Source: Alnus glutinosa (lineage: Eukaryota > Streptophyta > Magnoliopsida > Fagales > Betulaceae). From it: a stretch of DNA of 64,000 bases. The notes under the pieces were generated by a model. The model ran no database searches and was not told the origin of the DNA. It saw nothing but the letters and a program-made list of their open reading frames with translations. The stretch spans positions 2,244,501 through 2,308,500 of the forward strand of contig NC_084899.1 in NCBI RefSeq assembly GCF_958979055.1. Direction: 5' to 3'. Shown here piece by piece: positions 40,588 to 51,915 of the stretch (positions are counted from its first letter, which is position 1; every line of letters begins with the position of its first letter). The position numbers were made by a program, and so were the translations under genes.

Positions 40588-40712
40588 TTTTAACAAATGG
40601 TTCCTCTTCAAAAAGCACAAATCTTAATAAACTGATTTTTAAATGCTTTTTACTCACTTTTTATAGAGATGTGGTATTTTGCTACCCCAAAACACAACTC
40701 TTGACCACCTTA

Positions 40713-41202
40713 GAGCATTTTTAGTAGCCTCACCAAATTAGTTTTTTAGCTATTTTGGTGAGCCAATTTGATGAAAACTCTTAAAAACCACTCCCAGCAG
40801 CCTCACCATTTTAACCAAAAAAATTTGATGACTGAAATTACTAGTCAAATTAGACCAGGCATTTTCACTCAACAACCCACTCACCAAATTTTGTTTCACA
40901 TTTCTCTCTCACATGATTAGCACACTTTTTTCCTTTTTTTCTCTCATTTTCTTCTTTCATCCCCCATCTCTCACACGATAATGTCCTTATTTCATGGATA
41001 TAAATGATTTTTTATAAAAATATTATATAGAGAAAAAATAAAGAAATATGAAAAAATTATTATTTAAATGGAATAGTGAATATTGACTAGTTAAAATGGT
41101 GAGGCTGCTGGGGGAATTTTAATAAAGTGGCTCATCAGAATAGAAAAAAGTAATTTTTAGTTATTTTGGTGAGTAAAATTTGGTGAGGCTACTAGGAATG
41201 CT
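40713..41202. mobile_element. MITE with 'agcatttttagtagcctcacc' type ends
   Basis: The left end 'gagcatttttagtagcctca' is inverted at the right end ('tgaggctactaggaatgct'). Internal inverted blocks include 'agctattttggtgag' against 'ttattttggtgagtaaaat' and 'ctgctgggggaattttaa'. The outer flanks appear to be TA. Confidence 0.7.
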
Positions 41203-41431
41203 TACACATGTGGTAAGGTGATCCCTTAGCTAACTTTAGGGTTTTTTTTTTTTTTAATAAATAAATAAAAGTAAAAGTTGCCACGTTGACAAATATAATT
41301 AAAGTGTCTTAAGGTGATAATGTATTGTATATCATTTTTATATATCAAATTCTACTACTATTACTTTTAAGGTTTTTCTTTTTCTTTTTTATTTTTTTAT
41401 AATATTAAAATAAACCTATTCTTAATTTTAA

Positions 41432-42100
41432 TGCATCGTTTGGTTTGCGGAATGACTATTCTATTAGGAAAATGAATAGAAGGTGGCAGAATGGAATGGC
41501 TATTCATAATCTTTAGTTTGGTAAGAACTCATATATTTTAATTATAATTCAATCAAAATTACTAAAAAAACCCCACATTTTTTTTTTTTTTTTAAAAAAA
41601 AAGAAAAAAAAAAGAAAATCAAATTATTAAAAAAAAAAACAAAAAGAAAACCCATGGGCGGCTGACCACCAAGAGCCGAGGGTGGCCGCAACCCCCCAGA
41701 GTGGTCTCCGAGGGTGGCCGCAAAGACAAGCCACCCCCAAAAGCGGCGACCACCCCCGGAACACCTCGGGGGTCCACCACAAGATGTTCCGGGGGTGGTG
41801 TGACCACCCTGGCTCCATATACTGGCTAGCCGGGCACCCAGCCACTGAAGGGTTTGATTTTTTTTTTTTTAAATAAAATATAAAATAAATTGTTTTTTTT
41901 TTTAAATATTGCCTTTACCCCAGAGAATACTTATTCCTCTTATTTTTTTAAAGGAATAAGTATTCCTCTTTCGTAAATGAATAGGTATTCCAATGGGAAT
42001 AACTATTTCAATAAATAAACCCCTACTAAACAAAAGAATGACTATTCCACAAGAATAACCATTCCATTCTATGGGTCTATTCCGCAAATCAAGCGAGACC
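41432..42100. mobile_element. Harbinger-type MITE, GGTGGCC family copy 1
   Basis: The left TIR 'tgcatcgtttggtttgcgga' matches the complement of the right end ('tccgcaaatcaagcgagacc'). It is flanked by 'taa' on both sides (41429-41431, 42101-42103). The centre (41650-41845) is GC-rich, with repeated 'gggtggccgcaa' and 'ggtgtgaccacc' motifs; short open frames there are not genes. Sister copies are at 46994-47939 and 58102-58638. Confidence 0.8.
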
Positions 42101-42946
42101 TAAGTTGAAAAGAAGAAAGTACAACACAAAATAAATGCAACGATTAAAGGTTATTTTAGGCAATGAACAGACATTTTGGTATAACTAATTACAGAAATAT
42201 GCATTATTAAAATCTATTATTATATAACCAAATAAGTAGAAGGAATTACTCCTTTCAAGTTTAGATTATTTGATTTAATAATGAACTTATCGAACATGTA
42301 TTAAATTTTGAGACATGGTATTTGGTATTTTTTTTTTTTTTTTGTATTTCTTATTTTTTTTTTTAACGTGACACTGTCAATTCACATTTAGATTAATCTT
42401 AATTATATAAAATCAAATCAAATCAAATGATGATTTGATAATGTTATATTAATAAACACGAAAAGAAAAAGAGAGAATAGTAATAAAATACAAAATTACA
42501 TTTCTCATAAATTTCACCTACCTAATGACTAGGGTATATTGTAGACGTCATGGATTCCATCACTATCTATGCAATTTACTTTCTATTTTTAATTAAACAG
42601 ACATATTGAGCCTTATTTATTAAATAAAAGTTTTAACTCACACAAAAATAAATAAAAAAAAATTAAATTTAATAATTTTTACACTAAACAACAAATTCCT
42701 ATAAATTAAATGAGAAATGATATTTACGATTCTTGTGTACAACAACTATATTCACACAAGACACATTGGAATGGAGCCCACACACTGGACCCCACCCCAA
42801 TATGTCTTGTATAAGTATAATTATTGTAAGGGTGATGTCTAACTATCATTTTTCAAATTAAATATTGCAAATATGCGCATACGAGACCGACATGGCAACA
42901 TCTGGCACAAGGCCATCATCCATGGCAGGCTTCAAGTAGAAGAAAC
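42101..42946. other. AT-rich intergenic DNA
   Basis: No gene or clear element. A T-run lies at 42331-42344. Around 42714-42795, 'ttcttgtgtacaacaactat' and related sequence looks repeat-derived but is unassigned. Confidence 0.45.
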
Positions 42947-43490
42947 ACTCAATGACTCTTTTTTTTTTTTTTTTAATGAATAAAATATTTTATAAGGCTC
43001 AACTCAGCAACCAATACACTCAGGTAAAAACTGGAAACAACTCCTGCATAGGGACAACAAACCCCTAGCTAGGAAACCAAGAGAGAAAAAACATCAACGA
43101 CAACCCTACTACTTCCAAGAACACAGCAAGCAACAACATAATACAAAGACCACCAGAACCTGCTATTAGTAGACACAATCAACTAAAGCAATCATCCAAA
43201 AAACAAACACCCATCTACAAGATCAAAACAGAGAAATCAAACCCCCATCAATCCTCAAAGACACATAGGACTCACAACATCCTATCACTCCAGAAAATGC
43301 AGATTCCATTTAGCAACAAGGTTCATATACTTCTTGAAATGGCTGATCTTCCCTTTTGCTACAATCTTCGCTCGAGCTTCCCACCTAACACGAGTCAAAA
43401 TTGCTTCCTCCATGCGTGGAGTGTTATTTTGTAAAAGGTCGTTCCTCTACTTCCATATATGGTACACAGTAGCTACTCAATGACTCTTTT
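42947..43490 (-). mobile_element. 5'-truncated LINE with 16-bp target-site duplication
   Basis: The insert (about 42963-43474) begins with a run of T, the poly-A tail on the minus strand, and is flanked by identical 'actcaatgactctttt' copies at 42947-42962 and 43475-43490. The minus strand encodes degenerate LINE ORF2 C-terminal sequence: VYHIWK-stop-RNDLLQNNTPRMEE, then VRWEARAKIVAKGKISHF. This is homologous to the LINE in PQQL-type intron 1 (VYHLWKQRNALLHGNTPKTE). A tail, a long perfect duplication and 5' truncation are the hallmarks of target-primed reverse transcription. Confidence 0.9.
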
Positions 43491-44215
43491 GAGTCTTTTT
43501 TACCCTTTGATGCTCAGATGCCAATTCCCTATTCCACCGCTTCATTCTCGAAGTTCCTCCCATCTTCCTCAGCATATTTCCCCTGCCTTCTGTACATGTA
43601 ATACAGAAGATCAATGCGATCTCCCATGGCAAAAACTTTTCATATAATCTTCAAGATAATATGTTTTTGAAATAAGTTATAATATATATATATATAAAAC
43701 TCATATTGAATCACGTTTAAAATTCAGAAATTATTTGAACTTGAACACTTGCATTTAATTTTTCTTTTTTAAAGGTGATATGGGGCGTCCGGTGATTGGT
43801 CGTTGTAGGGGGTTCTCTAGTGGTGGCGCGTGTGCCACACGCATTGCCACTGGTAATGGTTCTCTTGAAAGGCAGCTCTTGTTTTTTGAGTTTACCTGAG
43901 TTGTTTGTGTTTGTGGTTCATTTGACAGTTTATTCTGTACTTGTATTAAGCTAGTCATTAGTTTTTGTTCAGAATGTGTGGCCGATTTTATGTTCAAGTA
44001 AAGATTTATGTCAACACATAGACACTATTCTGTTGGTTAGATTTTTTAGTAACAATTGTCTGTATTTATGTGAATCTTTTAGACTCATGTTGGATGTACA
44101 CCTTTGGGGTAGTTGCTTATGTTCACCTATACGATGTTTGCTGCTATAACGTGGATTTCAATAATGAAAGTTTCCCCTTCCCTTAAAAAATAAATAAATA
44201 AATAAAATAATTGAG
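43491..44215 (+). mobile_element. Possible retroposon ending in an AAAT-repeat tail
   Basis: The part at 43785-44180 is GT-rich and reads like a transcribed 3' region. It ends in 'ataaataaataaataaaata' (44190-44212), as many plant retroposons do. I see no coding domain and no clear target duplication. Confidence 0.35.
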
Positions 44216-44339
44216 GACTATGATAGTGGGTTGCAGTGTGGTATGTATGCTAAGGGCCATGGGCCAAACACTTCCATCTTCCGGGCCTAATAGGCTTGAG
44301 GGATATCTATGCGCCTCAAACAAAGCGATGTAGAAGAGA

Positions 44340-44481
44340 TCTCCTGTGGGCCTTCGAACTCGGCCCACAACACTCAGCGTCCTATATATACCCTCCCAAA
44401 ACCCTAACCCTAGATTTCTCACTTTCTTTAAATAGAGCGACACAATCACTCAGCGGCCGAAGAACTCTCGAGCAATCCACC
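44340..44481 (+). promoter_or_regulatory. eS30 copy A promoter: site II, TATA box and telo-box
   Basis: In order there are TGGGCC (44347-44352), GGCCCA (44362-44367), a TATA box 'ctatatatac' (44382-44391) and a telo-box AAACCCTAA followed by CCCTAG (44399-44412). Site II plus telo-box is the classic plant ribosomal-protein promoter layout. The start codon is 70 bp after the telo-box. All of these elements are missing upstream of copy B. Confidence 0.8.
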
Positions 44482-45001
<520 letters not shown>

Positions 45002-45647
45002 GCAACATGCTTTGAGAGGATGAGGAGCTCTTTAGGGTAAAGATTTTTTTTTTTGGATAAATTTTCATGTAATGTCAAAGACTGATGCTTATGTTAGTTG
45101 TGGAGTTATGTACTGGATTATGATTTTGTTGGAGTTATGCTGATCAATTATTTTGAAAATGATGAGTTTGTATTATGGGTTTGATGTTTTGAAATTGATC
45201 GTGCGTTTGCTGATGAAATGGGCTAATGTGGTTACATAAAAGACTAGTTTTAGTGATTTTGTTGATTTTTTTTTCTTTTTCTACGCAAGTCTCTCTTATT
45301 CTTAATGTGTACTTGAGATATGCCCTTTTGCCTTATAATAAAATTCGGTTATAAAACAAAAAAGAATTATGAATTGGATGGAAGCAGACTTTTGGTATGC
45401 GTGGCTCTTTGAGTTCATTTGCTATCTATTAATTATTATTTTTCTTTCGTTTCTATTCCCCTTATTCTGTGATGCATATGAAGAGAGAACTTGAAGTTGC
45501 ATATGTTGAAACCTTTATGCTGCAACCGTTGCAATTATGTTTGAACTGCTTCTCGAATGAGGAAACTGAGAATATTTGTCTAATGCACGGTTTGTCTTGG
45601 AATAGGATCGAGTCATTTCGTGGTTAGGATTTAATGTAGCATTTAAA

Positions 45648-45895
45648 AAATGACATCTACAGTACTGTTAGATATAACAAGTGCAAATCATGACCATAAA
45701 ATGACTTCTCCATTTCATAGGATATATCATTTATGGGACTGCATTCAAAAAATGACATCTGCACTGTTAGATATAACAAGTGTAAATCATGACCATAATA
45801 TGGCTTCTCCATTTCATAGGATATATCGTTTATGGGACTGCATTCAACAAAGGACATCTACACTGTTAGATATAACAGGTGTAAATCATGACCAT
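45648..45895. repeat. About 100-bp minisatellite, 2.5 copies
   Basis: Three successive copies start at 45651, 45753 and 45852 with 'tgacatct..actgttagata', each followed by 'aaatcatgaccata'. The first two continue with 'cttctccatttcataggata'. The array lies between eS30 copy A and the hydrolase remnant, and has no counterpart I can see in copy B. Confidence 0.85.
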
Positions 45896-46906
45896 ATCTG
45901 AGGATCCTTGTCCGTGTGTCTTTATGTCTTTAACTTGTCTGTTCTTCAAGCTGGATTAACATCTCTTCAACAAATTACCAATCTCATAGGTTGAGAAACC
46001 TAAGAGCTTGATTGTGTAGTAGCACATGTTCTTGGAATCAGATGGATTTTTTTTTTTTACGTCTTTATTACCCTTTCCCGTGGGTTTGATCATTCTTTTC
46101 GTCTAGTATAAGGGGTAGGTCTTTTAGAGGATTTGGGGATTCAAGGCACCAATAAACCAAGTCGTTTTTGCAAAATAATCTCAAACTCATGCTCTTGACT
46201 CTCATATTTTACTCGTCTTCTCATCGAATTCTCTCTTTTGTATGCACAAACTCAACTCTGTATATGAATTATCTATATAACTCATATGTATGTGTGTATG
46301 ACTTGAGCTCATCCCTGCTGGATGTACTTCACCGGTGGCATGGTGCAGAACTTTATGGCCGTGTGATGATTTTGAATCTTTTGACCATGGTTTCTGCTCC
46401 TCATTCTGAGCATACATCCATTTGAGGAAGGATTTCAAGAACTATCCGAGAAAACCAAATTTCAACTTCGTAGTGTAAAAACAAAAAGAAAAAGGAAAAA
46501 GAAAGGAAAAAAAACTTCACTTATCACTCTAGCGTTTTTATTTTTATTTTTAATTTCATTAATCCGTTAGGATTTTTTTGTTAAATCTGTTAAAAATTTT
46601 AAAATATTCTTGTATTTTTTTTTTAAAAAAAATTATAAATCTTTTAAAGAGGTATTCTTGCAAATTTTGTAATGCTTAAATCATTGTAATTTATTTTTTT
46701 AATATAAAAAAAGGTAGGGTAGTTTAGAAATTTTGACATTCTCTATTAATATTTAATAAAAAATTTCAATAGGGTATTGAAATTGAAAAATGCAAATTTC
46801 GTAATGTTTAAATCATTGTAATTTTTTTTTTCCTCAAAAAAAGGTGGGTTAGTTTATAAATTTTGATACTTCTCCATAAAAAATTTCAATAGAGGGTTGA
46901 AATAGA

Positions 46907-46935
<29 letters not shown>

Positions 46936-46941
<6 letters not shown>

Positions 46942-47088
46942 TTGATACTTTTTAAAATTTAAAGGTATAATTACAAAAGTACTGAAAGATTAAGGCGTCG
47001 TTTGATTTGTGGAATAAGTATTCCATTGAAAAATGAAATAGTTATTATCAGGAATAAAAGAGATCGGAATGGAATGACTATTCATACT

Positions 47089-47119
<31 letters not shown>

Positions 47120-47291
47120 TTGATACTTTTTAAAATTTAAAGGTATAATTACAAAAGTACTGAAAGATTAAGGCGTCGTTTGATTTGTGAAATAAGTATT
47201 TCATTGGAAAATGAAATAGTTATTATCAGGAATAAAAGAGATCGGAATGGAATGACTATTCATACTTTTTAATTTGGTTACAACTCATATA
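46936..47291. repeat. 178-bp tandem duplication including a MITE terminus
   Basis: 'attaaattgatactttttaa' starts at 46936 and again at 47114, and the copies stay nearly identical over 178 bp. The unit spans (TA)n DNA and the first part of the left terminal repeat of the GGTGGCC-family MITE, so that MITE end is present twice. Confidence 0.85.
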
Positions 47292-47644
47292 CTTTAATTG
47301 AAATTTAATCAAAATTACTAAAAATATCCTTACATTATTATTATTATTTTTTTTTAAAAAAAAAAGTTAAAAAAAAAACTCAATTATTAAAAAAACTTTT
47401 CTTTTTTGGTTTTTGGAAAACCATTGGTGGCGGCCCGCCGACCACCTACCAAAAGGGCTGGGGTGGCTACAACCACCCCTGATGGACTCTTAGGGTGGCC
47501 GTCTCGAAGCCAATAAGGGGTGGCCTGTGCCACTTCCAAATGGTCCGGGGGTGGTGCGACCACTCTCGACTCCTTATGTGGTTGGTCGACCACCCATTGG
47601 GGTGGTTGGCTGATCACCCCAATGGGTGGTCGGCTAGACATCGT

Positions 47645-47677
<33 letters not shown>

Positions 47678-47939
47678 CTTTAGTTTTTCGTTTTTCATTT
47701 TTTTTTTTAAAAAAAAAAAAGAGAGAAAATATAAATTAATGAGTTTTTTTTTTTATTGGAAATTGTAAAAACCACCCCCATTTTGGCCTTTTGGATGGAT
47801 AGCTATTCCTCTAAGTTTTTAGAGGAATATGTATTTCTCTTCGTAAGGAATGAAAATAGCTATTCCATGGAATAAACCCTTACCAAACAAAGAAATGTCA
47901 TTTTATTTCAAGGATCTATTCCGTGAACCAAATGAAGCA
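46994..47939. mobile_element. Harbinger-type MITE, GGTGGCC family copy 2
   Basis: The left TIR 'ggcgtcgtttgatttgtgga' (at 46994, duplicated at 47172) is inverted at the right end ('tccgtgaaccaaatgaagca'), with 'taa' on both sides (46991-46993 or 47169-47171; 47940-47942). The GC-rich core at 47430-47645 carries 'gggtggtcg' and 'accaccc' motifs. It lies within the roughly 2-kb block inserted between conserved pieces of duplication copy A. Confidence 0.75.
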
Positions 47940-48049
47940 TAATGTGTTAAAGTGACGTTTTTCTAAAAAAGAAGAGGAAAGAGAATTGTTTCTCTGACAA
48001 AAATGTTCGATTGTTAATTTCTTACCACCTCCAAGAAAATTTTGTTACT

Positions 48050-48490
48050 TTTCAAACTGTTATTTTAATTCGGTTAGTTAATCGACTTTTGTCGGAATGC
48101 AGTCGATGAATTATTTCGGTTAAGTAGGTTAATAGGTGGTCGGTTAAGTCGGTTACCATGGGTAATGAAACGACGTCGTTTTGATTTTTTTTTTTTAAAA
48201 AAAAAAAAAGAAAAAAGAGAGAAAAGAAAAAAGAAAAAGATCAAACGTTTCGTTTTTTACTAAAACGACGTCATTTCGTTTTATGTCGGTTCGATTGATC
48301 GGTCAGTTAAAAGGCGGTTCGGTTAAGTTCGGTAATTGTTTAAAAGGCGGTTCACCGAACCGACTTTTGGAATAAAATTTTATACTGATTACCGATCTAA
48401 AATTAGTCGGTAGAGTTGATAGGCGGTCGATGGCAATTCAGTTTGGTTCGGTAAATAGTCGGTAGGCGATAGTTAGATAATTTGTCTGCC
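48050..48490. mobile_element. 'tcggtt'-rich degenerate element
   Basis: The sequence is dominated by 'cggttaagt' and 'tcggtt' repeats with a palindromic pair 'aacgacgtcgtttt' and 'aaaacgacgtcatttcgtt' around an A/T-rich centre. The right end 'gtctgcccctatg' resembles a common plant TIR-element terminus. Ends and class are uncertain. Confidence 0.5.
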
Positions 48491-49255
48491 CCTATGTCGA
48501 GGTCAAAAGCATTCACTTCAGAACTAAGAATGAAATTGAAGCCCGTAAATGAGACACTTTCTAGTTCTGGAGCCAAAACTTCTATCGGCATGATGAAATG
48601 GCTGAAAAAGAAAAATATATGGAGCACAAACATAAAAATACAATCCTTCCCATTTTCGTTCTCTGTATCGGCCAGGAGTTTTCTTAAAGTGCAATCCTCG
48701 TTGTAATTATCTTTTTGAATTGGTAATAAAAACTTTCCGTGATTATTATTTAACATGTTAATACGAACAATAAAAATATAATGTATTAGCCAAAATTCCA
48801 TTTCAAATTTGAACCCCGTAAAGTTTGACATTTAAATTAAAATTATCATTGGATTAAAATTTAATAATAATTTATTATTTTAGAACTCATTTCAATTGTG
48901 GGAAGCGAAAAAAGACTTGAATCTTCCTTTTTAACATTAGTACTCCTTATTGTAATTAAGGTGAATGCACCATATAGAAGCACGTCTTCGTCAAACCCTG
49001 TAGGCTGTACTAGAGTGAATGCCCTGATTCAAACCATCATCGAGTCTCATTCTTCATCACAATGAAGAAGTACCCTGGATTAATCACCTCCCCATAAAAT
49101 GAGAAGAGAAATCTTATGATCCCATTCAGCAGTTGCATTTCTAATTTGTTCTGGATGCCCAATGAAGAAGAAGAGCATATATACTGATTGGAAAAGATAA
49201 TGGAAATCTAAACCAATAGCATTCAACAAGTTTACCTCTTAAATTCTTTCCTTAA

Positions 49256-49927
49256 TGCTTCGTTTGTTTTGGCGTAAAATATTTTCGGCATTTTTCGGTG
49301 TTTGGTGGAGGCAAAAATAATTGTCAATAAAAATCATTTTCAATTTGACCGTAAAAGTCTCCTTAATTTTTTGAAAAACGAAAGTCGTTTTCTGAATTAA
49401 AATCTTTCTTTAATGCTTTGTTTGTTTTGGAGTAAAATATTTTCTAAAAAATATTTTCGGCGTTTTTCGGTGTTTGGTAGAAGCAAAGATAACGGTCAAC
49501 AAAAATCATTTTCAATTTGACCGTAAAAGTCTCTTTAATTTTTTGAAAAACGAAAATCGTTTTTTGAATTTAAATTTTTTATTCTTGCACGCACGTTTGT
49601 GGGAATACGCCACTGCTGGGTAATGGAGTTTATTAGTAGTCTAAATTTTGTTATCCGATTGCTGGATTCAAGCGGACTAAATTCCGGCCAAATGGGCCGT
49701 AATCTAACTAGTACAGCTAGAGTATGGAAATTTCTACAGGATTCCGGCCAAACTAGGCCAGATTTCGGCTGAACTGGTTAGATCGGAACCTATTATTGGA
49801 TTATTTTTTATGCCGTTAGTATTTTTTTGTACGAGCTAAACGCCGAAAAATATTTTCAAAAAATAAAAATAATTTCGTTAAAAATATTTTACTACGGAAA
49901 ACACTTTACGTCGAAACAAACTGAGCA
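49256..49927. mobile_element. Harbinger-like MITE inserted in pseudogene exon 4
   Basis: The left end 'tgcttcgtttgttttggcgt' is inverted at the right ('cgtcgaaacaaactgagca'). 'taa' is duplicated at 49253-49255 and 49928-49930. The intact paralogue has a single 'taa' at the matching place (54123-54125). The first 160 bp are repeated internally (about 49256-49413 and 49414-49575). It is the same family as 34929-35474. Confidence 0.88.
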
Positions 49928-49933
49928 TAAGTT

Positions 49934-50147
49934 CGATAAGAATTAAGATCCCCTCAAATTTTTTGCCCGAATTTGATAGAATTCGGGCAGGTAGTTGTGA
50001 GTGAGCATTTATGAGACCCACCTGACCAAATAAAAGTTGGGCTGCCCAACTGCTTATCCGGTCAGGTGAATCTCATAAATGCTTACTCACAACAACCTGC
50101 CCGAATTGTATCAAATTCGGGCAAAGAATTTGAGGGGATCCTGATCC
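49934..50147. mobile_element. Palindromic MITE inserted in pseudogene exon 4, 6 bp from the first
   Basis: The arms 'gatcccctcaaattttttgc' and 'gcaaagaatttgaggggatc' are inverted, with inner blocks 'gaattcgggcaggtagttgt' and 'acaacctgcccgaat'. The flanks 'gtt' (49931-49933 and 50148-50150) form a 3-bp duplication; the intact paralogue has one 'gttgg' there (54126). A relative lies at 62548-62750. Confidence 0.85.
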
Positions 50148-50644
50148 GTTGGATAAAGCTTTCTTTTGAGAATGCCCCGAAAGTGCCACCCTTTGTGACG
50201 GAATCCGGGGTAACATAGAATGCACCGCACCGCCTCCTTGGAATTTAGCAACTGTAACCACTAACCACCTTCAAGTTTATGCGCTTGTTTAAAAGTTGAA
50301 TTAAACAGTAGTCAGGCAGCAACGAAGGTGCCACGCACTCTGCAAAACGCATATATTCACTTCATTTGCTATGAAAAAGAGGAACAAGAATTCGCGCGCT
50401 TTTTACCATGGCATATATTCGCTTGACGGCTTGAGTGCAGTTGGTAGACATAGGTGAATGCCGACTGGTTGTGTCATTGGGAAGATGATGGGACGCATGG
50501 GGGAATCAAACTTTCCCAAGGATTTTTTTTTATTTATTTTTTATTTTTTATTTTTTAAGATTTTGGAGATCGAAGACAAATACCAGATTATATCAAAACT
50601 ATAAAGCATTGCAGCCTCTCTGCATGCAAGCGTATTTGTGCGTC

Positions 50645-50658
50645 TGAGAGAGAGAGAG
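50645..50658. other. Tandem-duplication junction in an AG repeat
   Basis: Sequence left of this point follows hydrolase intron 3 (compare 54240-54990, 'atgcaagcgtattcgtg'). Sequence right of it follows the eS30 5' UTR of copy A (compare 44436, 'cacaatcactca'). The crossover lies in 'gagagagagagc', matching the large AG tract at 54990-55038 in the intact intron. Confidence 0.85.
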
Positions 50659-50706
50659 CAACGCAATCACTCTGCTGCGGAAGAACTTGATCTCTAGCAA
50701 TCCACC

Positions 50707-51201
50707 ATGGGTAATCTAATACACCACTCAATTTTTCCAATATCTTATTCAATTTGTGTTCTTTTTTTAGTGATTTCTTCTTCTTTTCTTTTTTTGAAAA
50801 ATAAAAAATAAAAAATCAGGTAAAGTACATGGATCTCTGGCTCGTGCCGGTAAGGTGAGAGGCCAAACCCCCAAAGTGGAGAAGCAAGAGAAGAAGAAGA
50901 AGCCCCGTGGACGCGACCACAAGCGCATGCAATACAATCGCCGATTCGTCACCGCCGGTATGTCTCTTATTTTTGCTTTAGAAAATTAGAAATTGCTTTG
51001 TATATTTGAGTTTATTTGATGCTTTTTGGTCTGGGTTTTTGCAATAACATGGTTTTATGATTAGGGTTAGAAATGGGGTTTAAGGAATTTGTGGCTTGAG
51101 AGGTTTTAATGCTATGATTTTGATGGGGAAGCTTGTTTTTTTGGGTGATTGTAGTGGTTAGATTTGGCAAGAAGAAGGGTCCAAACTCGTCAGAGAAGTG
51201 A
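50707..51201 (+). CDS. RPS30: Ribosomal protein eS30 copy B (promoter-truncated duplicate), 62 aa
   Basis: Exons are 50707-50710, 50820-50957 and 51155-51201, with the same structure and splice sites as copy A. The frame is fully open. Compared with copy A the protein carries A22E, D25E, A34D, G50R and R55K. Three of these (22, 34, 50) place a charged residue where copy A has a small one. Only about 49 bp of the copy A leader is kept upstream. The TATA box, telo-box and site II elements are replaced by hydrolase intron DNA. It may be unexpressed and drifting, or driven by new sequences; the intact frame suggests it is young or still under some constraint. Confidence 0.85.
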
Positions 51202-51479
51202 AGCAAAGCTTTGAGAGGATGAGAAGGCTCTTTAGGTTAAAGATTTGTTTGGTTTTCATTTTTCATTTCATGTTATGTTAAAGACTCTGATGCTTATTAT
51301 GTTAGTTGCTGGAGATAAGTGCTGGATTATTTATGATTATGTTGGAGTTATGCTGATCAATTATTTTGAGAATGATATGAGTTTGTTTAATGGGTTTTAT
51401 GTTTTGAAATTGATTGTGCGTTTGCTGATAGAGAGATAAAACACTAGTTCTAATAATTTTCTTGATTTTTTTTTTCTTT

Positions 51480-51915
51480 TTTGTATATTTTGGTGTTTGG
51501 TACGATCGAAAATCTTAGTCAATTTAAAAACGTTTTTGGTCAACTAGGAAAACCTCCTCCTTTAAGCTGCATAAAATGGTTTTCCTTTTTTATTTTCGTA
51601 AATCATTTTTCGAGTTTAAGCTTTTCATTCTCGCACGCACTATCTCTTGTAATTCATCATCCACTGTCATTGGCGGTTGCCGGATGTCACCAGCCTTTAT
51701 CGCTGGAGTTTGCCAGGCGCCACCACCAAAGTTTGCTGGAGATTGCCTACCATCGTAACTGGAGGTCGCCCACCGTCGTCGTTGCCGTCAATAATTTTTC
51801 ATACGAGTCAAATATCAAAAAATATTTTCAGTTGAAATCATTTTCCTTAAAAATCATTTTCATTACGTTGAAAATATTTTCCAACAAAAAAACATTTTAC
51901 TTTGAAACAAACAGA
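51480..51915. mobile_element. Partial Harbinger-like MITE
   Basis: The right end 'actttgaaacaaacagaac' and internal 'aaaaatattttcagttg' match the 34929/49256 family, while the left terminal repeat is missing or eroded. The long open frame across it is not a gene. Confidence 0.55.

Larger units (their letters stand above)
48970..50263 (-). pseudogene. IAA-amino acid hydrolase (ILR1-type) pseudogene, exons 4-5 only
   Basis: The part at 48970-49162 matches exon 5 of the intact gene at 53564-57714 (blocks for [19 protein letters not shown] and [17 protein letters not shown]), with indels. The 5' part of exon 5 is deleted at about 49165. Intron 4 is recognisable at 49170-49235. Exon 4 starts at 49236, is split by two MITEs (49256-49927 and 49934-50147) and resumes at 50148-50263. 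Exons 1-3 are absent: homology continues only through intron 3 to about 50645. It cannot encode a working M20 amidohydrolase, because the metal-binding HACGHD and PAEEGG regions lie in the missing exons. Confidence 0.88.

Noticed and set aside
48403..48831. 142-codon minus-strand frame
   Set aside because: It spans the border of a 'tcggtt' element and the hydrolase 3' flank. No homology was seen, and the paralogous region 52930-53200 is not open.
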